Shown one piece after another: positions 55,933 through 64,000 of a stretch of 64,000 nt of DNA. The stretch lies in NCBI GenBank assembly GCA_039990395.1, contig JBDXFZ010000146.1, forward strand, positions 1,364,001-1,428,000. The letters run 5' to 3'. The stretch is from CALINF01 sp039990395. Lineage in GTDB: Bacteria; Pseudomonadota; Gammaproteobacteria; Pseudomonadales; Halieaceae. A model generated the notes under the pieces. The model was not told the origin of the DNA. It saw only the letters and a list, made by a program, of their open reading frames with translations, and did not search any database. The position numbers and the translations under genes were made by a program. Position 1 is the stretch's first letter. Every line of letters begins with the position of its first letter.

Positions 55933-58755
55933 GTGAAACGCTTTCTTCGCTATCTTGGCTATGGCTATGCCATTTATCTTGGCCTGACTTTTTTGCTCAT
56001 TCTGCCGTTGCTCAACACTCTGCCCGCCTGGTGGGTTGAGCGAGAGTATGGGCGCCAACTGCGGTCAGAACTTGTGGTGTTTAACCCCTTCACATTTGCG
56101 CTGCGCGCTCAACAAGTAAAGCTTTCCGAGCCCAATGGTGATGATTTTCTCTCGTTTGGGTTAGCAGAAGTCAACTTGTCTACCGCCAGCCTATGGCGCC
56201 GTGGCTGGGTGCTCGATCGACTGGCGCTCCAGGAACTATCGGCAGGACTGCGACTTCTGCCATCTGGCGAGCTCAACATTGCTGATTTGGCAGGCAACAA
56301 CACAGAAGAGGTGGAAGAACCAGCCAGGGGCGCCGTGCCCGGAGTGACAATTTCGTCACTGAAATTTAGTGCCAATTCGTTGCGCTACACCGATGAAACG
56401 CGAGTGAAGCCTTACACAACTGAACTGCGGGGCTTACAATTTTCTGTATCAAGCCTTTCAACAATAATCGCAGAGGGTCGTCCGTATCAGCTTGAAGCCA
56501 CAGCAGAAGCAGGTGGCAAACTGAGCTGGGAGGGCTTGGTCTCATTGCCCGACGCCACCAGCAGCGGTCGCCTCGAGCTGTCCAACGTTTCTGTGCGCAA
56601 CGCCTGGCGCTTCATTGAGCCGTGGGCTGCGTTTGAAGTAATGGATGGGCGGCTCGCGGTCGCGGGTGATTACAGTATCAATTGGGCCGATGAGCTCGCC
56701 TACTCTATAAACGACGCTGAGGTTGCACTTACGGACCTGCGCGTGACGCCACAGGAGCCAGCAACCCTCCCCGACACCTTTATTAATCTCACAGCGCTTG
56801 GCATCAACAGGGTTACTCTCGATTCGCAGCAACAGTCCGTAACCGCCGCTGGGTTAACCGTTGATGGACTCGCTCTGGGCGGCACACTTACCGACGACGA
56901 ACCCAGCCTCGCGAAGATGATGGTGGTTTCATTCCCAGAGGCATCCGCTCCTCCTCCAACAACTGAAGAAGAAAGCGCGCCGTGGTCTCTGCGCCTGAAG
57001 CAGGCACAGGTGAAAAATAGCAGCGTAACAATGGACACCCCTTATACCGAGCCGTCAAAGACCCGGGTGTCTGATATCAACGTCTCTACTTCTGCACTTC
57101 AATGGCCACCGGCAGGCGACACACGTGTCGATGGTGGGCTCACGATTAACAAAGAAGCCAACCTTCGATTCGATGGGTCAATCGCACTAGCCGACGGCGT
57201 CGGTGCATTTAACTACGCGTTGGAGAACTTCAAACTGGATCGATTCACTCCAAACTTGCCCACAGTACTGAACGCGACAATCGTTGGTGGCGCCACGGCC
57301 ATCGAAGGAAATGTCACACTCTCAGAGTTTCTTCCTCAGCAAGTCGCTCTGGATGGAAACATCGGGGAGCTCACAGTTGTGATACGCGAAGAAGAAAACT
57401 CGATAAGCGGCTGGCAGAAGTTGAGCTGGCAAAATCTGATCATCGATATACCCGCCCGCACAGTGAATATGCAGGAGCTGTATCTGCAGAACTATTCCGG
57501 CCGGCTGCATATAAAGGAAGATGGCTCCATCAATACCCAGAACTTGGTTCAGGAGGAATTGGCTGCTGAAGCTGCAAGTGAGCCACCACCAGACCCCAAT
57601 GCGCCAACCTGGGAAGTCAACATTCCGAGCATTCAAGTAGCGGACAGCGCGTTGGACTTTATGGATGAATCTCTGCCAATCAGGTTCCGTACTGTGATCG
57701 GGGAGCTAACGGGAGAGATTACTGGCGTTTCTACAAATCCCAATAGCAAAGTTAATGTCGATCTGGAGGGCTCTGTGGACGGTTATGCGCCAGTGGTGCT
57801 GAATGGGTCGGCGCAGCCGTTTCTTGAGGCACCGGCCGTTGATCTCAGATTGACATTCGACGGGGTTGACCTGGCACGTCTTACCCCCTACTCCAGCACC
57901 TATGCAGGCTATGCTATCGACAGAGGACTGCTGAATCTTGATGTGACATACGGCCTGGAAAATAACCAGCTTGCAGGCAACAACAGCATTATCATCAGTC
58001 AGCTCAAACTGGGAGATCGCGTGGAGTCGGACAAGGCCGTGGACCTACCGATTCAACTGGCGTTGGCGCTGCTAACAGATAGCAACGGTGTCATCGATCT
58101 TGCCGTACCGGTGAGTGGGGATGTCGACGATCCCAAATTTTCCATTGGCAGCGTCATCGCCGGGGCGATTGTGAACCTGATTACCAAAGCTGTCACAGCC
58201 CCGTTCACCTTGCTAGCAAACCTGGTTGGGTCAGATGACGACCTGCAGACAGTAACGTATCCGTCTGGCTTGTCTGAACCCGATGACGCAGCCAAGGCTA
58301 AGCTCGCCACTTTAGCAGACGCAATGAGCCAGCGTCCCGAGCTAAAACTTGTGATCACTGGCAGGCTCCACCCCAGCGCGGACCGCGACAAGTTGGCTGC
58401 GCGACAGTTACAACAATCGCTACTCGATGAAGGTATCTCTCAGCAGCAGATCGACGAGCGAGGTGACGCATGGAAGAGCGCAATCCGAACCCGCTTCAAC
58501 ACGTTGGGAGCAGCAGACTCTTCTACAGAGACGGCGGAGGAGCTTACCGCTACACAGCAAGAAGCTGCGATCAGGGGCTCGATAGTCGTGCCTGAAGAGG
58601 CTCTTAAGGCACTGGCAAGTGAACGCGCAGCAAGTGCCAAGCGACATTTAGTCACAGAGCTTCAGCTAGAAGCTGACCGTGCCGTCATTGAACTGAGCGA
58701 TACTAACGACGAAAAAAACCTGTTTAGCGGAATTGAGATGTCAGTCGATACTTAA
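55933..58755 (+). CDS. DUF748 AsmA-like envelope protein
   Basis: The product is a very large protein (about 940 residues from GTG 55933; GTG 55864 would add 23). It has one N-terminal helix (YAIYLGLTFLLILPLL) and a long periplasmic beta-rich body. Repeated features such as LGIGSLxL-like strands and LPIQLALALLTDSNGVIDLAVPVSGD match the DUF748/AsmA-like families, which may bridge inner and outer membranes for lipid transport. The C-terminal ~150 residues resemble an OmpA-type tail (LKLVITGRLHP). Function is not proven for any close relative. It is convergent with sprT. Confidence 0.85.
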   Translation: MKRFLRYLGYGYAIYLGLTFLLILPLLNTLPAWWVEREYGRQLRSELVVFNPFTFALRAQQVKLSEPNGDDFLSFGLAEVNLSTASLWRRGWVLDRLALQELSAGLRLLPSGELNIADLAGNNTEEVEEPARGAVPGVTISSLKFSANSLRYTDETRVKPYTTELRGLQFSVSSLSTIIAEGRPYQLEATAEAGGKLSWEGLVSLPDATSSGRLELSNVSVRNAWRFIEPWAAFEVMDGRLAVAGDYSINWADELAYSINDAEVALTDLRVTPQEPATLPDTFINLTALGINRVTLDSQQQSVTAAGLTVDGLALGGTLTDDEPSLAKMMVVSFPEASAPPPTTEEESAPWSLRLKQAQVKNSSVTMDTPYTEPSKTRVSDINVSTSALQWPPAGDTRVDGGLTINKEANLRFDGSIALADGVGAFNYALENFKLDRFTPNLPTVLNATIVGGATAIEGNVTLSEFLPQQVALDGNIGELTVVIREEENSISGWQKLSWQNLIIDIPARTVNMQELYLQNYSGRLHIKEDGSINTQNLVQEELAAEAASEPPPDPNAPTWEVNIPSIQVADSALDFMDESLPIRFRTVIGELTGEITGVSTNPNSKVNVDLEGSVDGYAPVVLNGSAQPFLEAPAVDLRLTFDGVDLARLTPYSSTYAGYAIDRGLLNLDVTYGLENNQLAGNNSIIISQLKLGDRVESDKAVDLPIQLALALLTDSNGVIDLAVPVSGDVDDPKFSIGSVIAGAIVNLITKAVTAPFTLLANLVGSDDDLQTVTYPSGLSEPDDAAKAKLATLADAMSQRPELKLVITGRLHPSADRDKLAARQLQQSLLDEGISQQQIDERGDAWKSAIRTRFNTLGAADSSTETAEELTATQQEAAIRGSIVVPEEALKALASERAASAKRHLVTELQLEADRAVIELSDTNDEKNLFSGIEMSVDT

Positions 58756-59271
58756 TGCGTCGACATAGCGTAACGGACCGTTGCACTGCCGGCACAGATA
58801 GACGATTCGACGCTTTTGCATTCTGTTGTGCCGAGTCGTTGAAACTGCGTGCTCCTGGCAGCCACAGTTGTAGGGATGGCTGCGTTGTCGTCGCTGAGGC
58901 ACGCCGCTTAAATCCAGATCAAAGGTGACACCCGGGTCTGCATCAAATACCGACATCACTGCCTGCCACTCAGCGCCGTGAGGTTTGGTACGCTTGCGTG
59001 GAAACAACACGTGAACGATATAGTGCGCCACTTCATGAGGCACAGTGCCGGTCATGTTTTCGTGGAAGTACTTAGCGAATATCCACGGGTTGTAGCGAAT
59101 GCAGCACTGATCGCCGGACACCCTGAACATCCCAGCGGTCGTACCAGTCAAATCAAAATGTACGGGTATGCTGGAAAACGGGTACTCCAGCAGCTGAGCC
59201 GCGCGCGCGATATACCGCTCTGTCTCACTCCGTATCTCAGCCTGCCTTTCCAATCCTATAGGCTCTATCAA
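58741..59271 (-). CDS. sprT: SprT-family zinc metalloprotease
   Basis: The active-site motif HEVAH (H79, E80, H83 from the TTG at 59271) is followed by VHVLFPRKRTKPHGAEW, the third zinc region. A C-terminal zinc ribbon has CGCQEH and LCRQC. The start choice is important: a TTG at 59271 overlaps the upstream LysR stop as TTGA and has GGAG five bases before it. The ATG at 59319 would lie 49 bp inside the LysR gene. The LysR and sprT genes are thus probably translationally coupled. SprT relatives act on proteins or DNA-protein crosslinks. Confidence 0.85.
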   Translation of the reverse strand: MIEPIGLERQAEIRSETERYIARAAQLLEYPFSSIPVHFDLTGTTAGMFRVSGDQCCIRYNPWIFAKYFHENMTGTVPHEVAHYIVHVLFPRKRTKPHGAEWQAVMSVFDADPGVTFDLDLSGVPQRRQRSHPYNCGCQEHAVSTTRHNRMQKRRIVYLCRQCNGPLRYVDALSID

Positions 59272-60170
59272 TTTGGCTCCTGAACTACAGACCACTCTTC
59301 GAAGCAGCAGCGCAGCCACTGGGTTAGGGCCACGCTGTGATGCTTTTCTCTGTGCGTAATAATATTCAATTGACGACCAAAGTCACGCTGCGGCACAGCG
59401 ACAGGCACGAGGGATCCTCGTTTAAAGGCGTCGGTCAGGCTGATACGAGACAAGCAGCCGACGCCAAGCTGCGACTCCACCGCTCGCTTGATTGCCTCTG
59501 TATGTTGAAGCTCCATGCCGATATCCAGCAGCGGCAAAATGCCGTGCATCGCACGGTCGAATGCCTGGCGTGTGCCTGATCCGGGTTCACGGACAATCCA
59601 GTGCTGCGCCAACAACTGTTCATCGGAAACCTGTTTGAGACCACTCCAGGAGTGATTGGGTGATGTAAACACGACAAGCTCATCCTGACGCCAGCGCTGC
59701 ACCTTTAGTTCAGCCCGATTCAGCTCGCCTTCTACGAGGCCCACATCAAGATCGAAGTTAGCGACTGCATCCGCAATCGCCTGTGTGTTCGCCACCGACA
59801 ACCGCACCTGAGCGTTGGGGTAGAGTTGCCGAAACTGGGCAATCATGGGAACCGCGAGATAATTACCGATGGTGAGCGTCGCGCCAACACGCAAGGCACC
59901 CACCTTTTCACCCTGCACGAGGCCATCTTGCAGCGCTTGAGCCTGATCAAGTACCGATTGCGCCTGCGTTCTGAGCTGGTGCCCAAGTTCACTAAGCCGC
60001 AGTCGCTTACCGTGCCTTTCAAAGAGCTGCACGTCGAACTGCGATTCCAATTCCGCAAGCGCCCCGCTGGCAGCAGACTGAGACATTGCCAGCAACTGAG
60101 CCGCTCGACTCACGTTTTCAAACCGGGCGGTAGCGAGGAATACCTCCAACTGCCGAAGCGTGTAACGCAC
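59268..60170 (-). CDS. LysR-family regulator (FinR-like) divergent from fpr
   Basis: This 300-residue LysR regulator starts with GTG 60170. Its winged helix (LRQLEVFLATARFENVSRAAQLLAMSQSAASGAL) and a C-terminal effector domain are typical. It is divergent from a ferredoxin-NADP reductase gene, the same arrangement as finR/fprA in Pseudomonas, where FinR senses redox or sulfur/iron stress. A palindrome and a TATAAT lie in the shared intergenic region. FinR identity is inferred from position and general resemblance. Confidence 0.88.
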   Translation of the reverse strand: MRYTLRQLEVFLATARFENVSRAAQLLAMSQSAASGALAELESQFDVQLFERHGKRLRLSELGHQLRTQAQSVLDQAQALQDGLVQGEKVGALRVGATLTIGNYLAVPMIAQFRQLYPNAQVRLSVANTQAIADAVANFDLDVGLVEGELNRAELKVQRWRQDELVVFTSPNHSWSGLKQVSDEQLLAQHWIVREPGSGTRQAFDRAMHGILPLLDIGMELQHTEAIKRAVESQLGVGCLSRISLTDAFKRGSLVPVAVPQRDFGRQLNIITHREKHHSVALTQWLRCCFEEWSVVQEPN

Positions 60171-60189
60171 AAGCTGCCCCTTTATCGAT

Positions 60190-60209
60190 ATTATAGATAT
60201 AGTATATCT
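60190..60209 (-). promoter_or_regulatory. LysR-gene -10 element overlapped by a palindromic operator candidate
   Basis: AGATATA-G-TATATCT at 60195-60209 is a perfect 7-bp inverted repeat around one base. On the minus strand TATAAT occupies 60190-60195 at its edge, placing a start site near 60183 for the LysR gene. This is the typical geometry for LysR autorepression while activating the divergent fpr. Confidence 0.5.
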
Positions 60210-60285
60210 TCATTAACCATTTTACCAATATTGAAGTTGTGAGTACCCTGCCATCTCACTTAGCAGTACTGGATTAGGGTAAATC

Positions 60286-61059
60286 ATGGCACATCTGATG
60301 CGCGAACAAGTCACGGAAGTTCACCACTGGACCGACCGCTTGTTTAGTTTCAAGACAACGCGAGACCAGGGCTTTCGTTTCAAAAACGGACACTTCACCA
60401 TGATTGGCATTGAGCATCAGGAGCGCCCACTGCTGCGCGCCTATAGCATGGCCAGTGCCAACCATGAGGAAGAGCTGGAATTCTTCAGCATCAAGGTTAA
60501 CGATGGACCTCTGACATCCAAGCTCCAACACATCAAAGTCGGTGATGAAGTATTGGTTAACAGCAAAGCAACAGGCACGTTGGTCATGGACCACTTGTTA
60601 CCCGGCAAACACCTGTACTTGCTCGCTACTGGCACCGGTCTCGCGCCCTTTCTCAGCATCATTAAAGATCCAGACATCTACGATGCGTTCGATAAGGTGA
60701 TTCTGGTACACGGCTGTAGACACATTAATGAACTGGCCTATCAGGAACTGATTAGCGACGCACTGCCCAATAATGAATACCTCGGTGAGAGCGTGCGAGA
60801 CAAACTCCTGTACTACCCCACCGTCACTCGTGAGCCGTTCAAGCACACAGGGCGTATCACCGATCTGTTGGCCAACGATACTTTGCCTCTAGATCTGGGT
60901 TTACCTCCTGTAAATACTTCAGACGATCGCTTTATGCTGTGTGGCAGCCCCAGCATGCTCAAGGATATGGGCGCAGTACTGGACGCGCGCGGGTTTGCTG
61001 AATCACGCCGCGGAGACGCTGCCCACTACGTGATTGAGCGGGCGTTCGTCGAAAGCTAA
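60286..61059 (+). CDS. fpr: Ferredoxin--NADP(+) reductase
   Basis: FprA-type reductases exchange electrons between NADPH and ferredoxin or flavodoxin using FAD. The 257 residues have the FAD motif RAYSMAS, the NADP motif ATGTGLAPFLSI, the HGCRHINELAY segment and the C-terminal DAAHYVIERAFVES typical of the bacterial subclass. It is divergent from the FinR-like regulator. Confidence 0.95.
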   Translation: MAHLMREQVTEVHHWTDRLFSFKTTRDQGFRFKNGHFTMIGIEHQERPLLRAYSMASANHEEELEFFSIKVNDGPLTSKLQHIKVGDEVLVNSKATGTLVMDHLLPGKHLYLLATGTGLAPFLSIIKDPDIYDAFDKVILVHGCRHINELAYQELISDALPNNEYLGESVRDKLLYYPTVTREPFKHTGRITDLLANDTLPLDLGLPPVNTSDDRFMLCGSPSMLKDMGAVLDARGFAESRRGDAAHYVIERAFVES

Positions 61060-61074
61060 CCAACAACGAGAGCG

Positions 61075-62778
61075 CTACGTAGCGTCTTCAACCTTGAGCA
61101 CTGAGCTAACTTCACGCTTCACAAACTTGCCGTTGGCGTTACGCGGCAGCGGCTCACTCACGAACCAGATGTAGCGAGGTATTTTATAGGAAGAGAGTAC
61201 TGCCTTGCACTGGGCGCGTATGGTGTCTGAATCAAGGTCGCTGCCAGCTTTTATATAGATAGCAGCGCCCACTTCTTCCCCTAGGCGATCATCGGGCACA
61301 GAGAATACAATGCACTCGGCGACTGCGTCATGCGAGAAGATAGCGTTTTCCACTTCCGCGCAATAGACATTCTCTCCTCCTCGCAGCACCATGTCTTTGG
61401 CACGGTCTACGAGAAACAAAAATCCATCCTCATCCAGGTAGGCCACGTCTCCGGTATGCAGCCACCCGTCTGTGATGGACTCAGCTGTCGCATCTGCTCG
61501 ATTCAAGTAACCTTTAATAACCGGTGAGCCACGCACCCATAACTCACCCACTTCACCTGCTGGCAGCGCTTCGCCTTTGTCGTTGACACATTTGGCTTCA
61601 AACGTCGGCATGACTGGGCCGCAGCTTGCCGGCTTATCGAGGAAGAAGTCAGAAGCAACTGCAGCAATAATTCCACAGGTTTCAGTCATGCCATATCCGG
61701 TACTGGGACGCACATTCTCTGTGGATTGACCGACTTTCTCTACCAGGTCTGGCTGCATGGCTGCACCACCCCCACCCATAGCCAGCACTGATGACGTATC
61801 AGTTTTCTCAAAGTCAGGATGCATCAAAATTTCCCGGGTCATCATTGGAACCGCGCTGAACGTTGTAATGCGCTCGCGCTCGATCAACCGCAATGCCTCG
61901 GCAGGGTCCCACTTATACATATGCACCAGCTTGCCGCCGGCGACTGTTGTTGCCTGAGCAACACAGTTATTGGCGGTAACGTGAAAAAGAGGCGTTGCAA
62001 CCATCGCTGCTACCGGGTTCGCTGGCTTGGCATCCGGATCTGGGGCCTGTCCGGCGGCACGGGCTAACGCCATGGGTTGTGCGGCATTGATAAAACCCAG
62101 GTTCATCACGTTGGCAACGCAACCACGGTGGGTGAGCTGCGCCCCTTTAGGGCGCCCCGTTGTGCCCGAGGTATAAAAAATACAGGCGTCATCGTCTGGG
62201 TCGATCGATACGTCGGGCAGTTCGGACGGTGCATTGATCACCTCCACCCAGTCGATGGCCCAATCAGGCACCTCTTTCTCCATTCGTACCGCGGCAACGA
62301 TCATGTCGGGAAACTCTGAGCGTATCTCCTCAAAGCGCACCAATCGCTCGTGATCGCAGATCAACACCTTAGGCGCAGAATCCTCGAGTCCGTATTGCAT
62401 TTCATGCGGAACCCACCAAGCGTTCATACCAACGACTGCGGCTCCCATCGAGGTAATAGCCCAGTACGCCAGCATCCACTCCGGGTAATTTCGCATGGCT
62501 ATGGCAACCCGATCACCGGGCTCTACACCCTGTGATTTCAGCCAATTGGCGATCGAGGCCACATAGTCATGGGCCTGCGCGTAGGTACAGCGCTCTTCCT
62601 GATAAACCAGGTAGTCACTGTCGCCATGACCAGCAGAGCTTAACCAGAGATCACGCAACGACCCCGGCGCATGCGTAAAACAGCGTGTGGGTACTCCCCT
62701 GACTTCCTGAGTGGTCACTTCAAACATCTGACCGGCGGAGGTTAACTCCTGCCACACTTCCTTCAGCTCGCTGTACAC
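61075..62778 (-). CDS. Acyl-CoA synthetase (AMP-forming, FadD-like)
   Basis: This 567-residue ANL-superfamily ligase activates a carboxylic acid, likely a fatty acid, to acyl-CoA. The P-loop is FYTSGTTGRPKGAQLTH; later motifs are TGYGMTETCG, GWLHTGDVAYLDEDG, KDMVLRGGENVYCAEVE and a C-terminal NANGKFVKREV with the catalytic lysine. GTG is the start. It diverges from the phosphotransferase gene across a 193-bp gap. It could feed the 47-54 kb beta-oxidation-like run. Confidence 0.92.
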   Translation of the reverse strand: MYSELKEVWQELTSAGQMFEVTTQEVRGVPTRCFTHAPGSLRDLWLSSAGHGDSDYLVYQEERCTYAQAHDYVASIANWLKSQGVEPGDRVAIAMRNYPEWMLAYWAITSMGAAVVGMNAWWVPHEMQYGLEDSAPKVLICDHERLVRFEEIRSEFPDMIVAAVRMEKEVPDWAIDWVEVINAPSELPDVSIDPDDDACIFYTSGTTGRPKGAQLTHRGCVANVMNLGFINAAQPMALARAAGQAPDPDAKPANPVAAMVATPLFHVTANNCVAQATTVAGGKLVHMYKWDPAEALRLIERERITTFSAVPMMTREILMHPDFEKTDTSSVLAMGGGGAAMQPDLVEKVGQSTENVRPSTGYGMTETCGIIAAVASDFFLDKPASCGPVMPTFEAKCVNDKGEALPAGEVGELWVRGSPVIKGYLNRADATAESITDGWLHTGDVAYLDEDGFLFLVDRAKDMVLRGGENVYCAEVENAIFSHDAVAECIVFSVPDDRLGEEVGAAIYIKAGSDLDSDTIRAQCKAVLSSYKIPRYIWFVSEPLPRNANGKFVKREVSSVLKVEDAT

Positions 62779-62971
62779 ATCAAACTCCTAGGTATTTTTT
62801 TTATTGACGAGGAAGGATAGCGTCACGGTGCAGCCAGCTCAACTGCTAGTCGCACGAGTTGCATTACTGTCACCTGGGGTCTATTTTTTTGTTGTGGCGC
62901 GCCATTGCCTCACTCTGGCGCAACACACAGACTGCCTCAGCCATCGCCTATAGAGGAACAGACTCGAACCC

Positions 62972-64000
62972 ATGAGCACTCAAAATCTGGATATAGCCAG
63001 CTTGTCCAATTATTTGGCCGCCAACCTCGAGGGTTTCGAGGGCAATCTTGCGGCAGAAAAGTTTCCTGGGGGACAGTCCAACCCTACATTCAAACTCACC
63101 AGCGGTGAGCGTTCTTATGTTCTGCGTCGCAAGCCACCGGGTGAGCTACTAGCCTCGGCACACGCAGTTGATCGAGAATTTCGCGTGATCAGCGCCCTAC
63201 AAGACACCGACGTGCCGGTCCCAAAGACTTACCTTCTGTGTGAAGACGACAATGTTATCGGCTCGATGTTCTACATTATGGAATGTTTGGAGGGCCGAGT
63301 ATTCTGGGACCCGCGCATTCCTGAGATAAGCGATAACAGCGAACGGGTGGCCATTTACGACGATATGAATCGCGTGCTGGCAGCACTGCACGAGGTCAAT
63401 GTCGACCAGGTAGGCCTGAGTGACTACGGCAGACCCGGCAACTATTTTGAACGCCAGATCAATCGCTGGATCAAACAATACCGAGCCTCCGAGACTGAGC
63501 TTAACGAGTCCATGGAGACCCTGATCAGCTGGCTACCGGCAAACATGCCAGAAGATGACGGCATCGTTAGCCTCGTGCACGGAGATTACCGCCTCGACAA
63601 TCTCATGTTTCACCCCACAGAACCTCGCATCATCGCGGTTCTCGACTGGGAACTCTCCACCTTGGGACACCCCCTTGCAGACCTGGCCTATCAAGTCATG
63701 GCTTGGCAACTGCCCGGCGGTAGCGAGGGCTTGCGAGGTCTGATGGGTGTCGACCGTGAGCAGCTGGCTATTCCGAGTGACAATGCTTACGTGGCGCGCT
63801 ATTGCGAGCGCACTGGCCGCGATCGAATAGATAATTGGGATTTCTATCTAGTGTTTTGCTTTTTTCGCCTCGCAGCGATCTTGCAGGGCATCAAAAAACG
63901 GGCGCTGATCGGCACTGCCTCCAGCGCTGAGGCCAAATCACGGGGCGACATGGTCGGCGTACTCGCTGAGTTTGGCCTCAAATTTATCAACGCATCATAA
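62972..64000 (+). CDS. APH-family phosphotransferase (ACAD10-type)
   Basis: The 342-residue kinase-like protein belongs to the aminoglycoside phosphotransferase superfamily. It has NPTFKLTSGERSYVLRRKPPGELL at the nucleotide site, LVHGDYRLDNLMFHP (catalytic Asp) and AVLDWELSTLGHPLADLAY (metal site). This subfamily is often found beside acyl-CoA dehydrogenases and resembles the kinase part of human ACAD10, which acts on 4-hydroxy acyl-CoAs. It diverges from the acyl-CoA synthetase and ends with TAA at the last base of the window. Confidence 0.9.
   Translation: MSTQNLDIASLSNYLAANLEGFEGNLAAEKFPGGQSNPTFKLTSGERSYVLRRKPPGELLASAHAVDREFRVISALQDTDVPVPKTYLLCEDDNVIGSMFYIMECLEGRVFWDPRIPEISDNSERVAIYDDMNRVLAALHEVNVDQVGLSDYGRPGNYFERQINRWIKQYRASETELNESMETLISWLPANMPEDDGIVSLVHGDYRLDNLMFHPTEPRIIAVLDWELSTLGHPLADLAYQVMAWQLPGGSEGLRGLMGVDREQLAIPSDNAYVARYCERTGRDRIDNWDFYLVFCFFRLAAILQGIKKRALIGTASSAEAKSRGDMVGVLAEFGLKFINAS

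Noticed and set aside
1..64000. tRNA, rRNA, CRISPR, insertion sequence, prophage or toxin-antitoxin elements
   Set aside because: No cloverleaf genes, direct-repeat arrays, transposase, integrase or recognisable toxin-antitoxin pairs were seen on either strand. A dedicated covariance and profile search would be needed to exclude small RNAs.

Overview
The window reads as the chromosome of an aerobic to microaerobic marine-type gammaproteobacterium. The evidence is a cbb3 oxidase locus with an Fnr/Anr regulator, lptF/lptG diverging from pepA-holC-valS, RapA, TrhO-BolA, OmpW, a wax ester synthase and many acyl-CoA enzymes. The gene content, including two DUF3604 proteins, resembles the Halieaceae (OM60/NOR5) and their relatives. 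That placement is an inference, because no rRNA or other phylogenetic marker is present. I see no tRNA, rRNA, CRISPR array, insertion sequence, prophage or integrase. Coding density is high and no gap between genes exceeds about 300 bases.

Layout. (1) 1-6.0 kb: a 5'-truncated TIM-barrel-like/LPS-kinase fusion, then a very large DUF1631-GGDEF-EAL c-di-GMP protein. (2) 6.0-18.4 kb: a microaerobic respiration block of hemN, fnr, a Yip1-family membrane protein, ccoNOQP, ccoGHIS, a SafE-like membrane protein and an endonuclease/exonuclease/phosphatase-fold protein. Fnr boxes precede hemN and the Yip1 gene. (3) 18.4-28.5 kb: mixed genes, namely a zinc-ribbon protein, the first DUF3604 protein, a serine hydrolase, ompW (with a third Fnr-like box), a MliC-like lipoprotein, rarD, a TauE-like permease, a GST, a secreted trypsin-like protease, and a bolA-trhO operon. 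(4) 28.7-37.1 kb: a repeat-containing protein, an RDD protein, the lptFG operon, and divergent pepA-holC-valS. (5) 37.1-46.4 kb: two cold-shock-domain genes (one membrane-tethered), a TetR regulator, a methyltransferase, a TPR-like secreted protein divergent from a WS/DGAT with a histone-H1-like tail, tatD and rapA. (6) 46.4-54.4 kb: a minus-strand run of a SnoaL-like protein, an SDR, the second DUF3604 protein, an acyl-CoA carboxyltransferase, an enoyl-CoA hydratase, an SDR and an acyl-CoA dehydrogenase. (7) 54.5-64 kb: a membrane diguanylate cyclase, a giant DUF748/AsmA-like protein, sprT coupled to a FinR-like LysR gene divergent from fpr, and an acyl-CoA synthetase divergent from an APH-family phosphotransferase.

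The clearest functional units are an Fnr-controlled low-oxygen regulon (hemN, Yip1-ccoNOQP and probably ompW) and acyl-CoA catabolism spread over 47-54 and 61-64 kb. The best leads for undescribed biology are the two secreted DUF3604 proteins, the Yip1-family gene inserted between a perfect Fnr box and ccoN, the membrane-tethered cold-shock domain next to a cspA-like gene with a long 3' hairpin, and the basic-tailed wax ester synthase. No wholly new multigene system is obvious.
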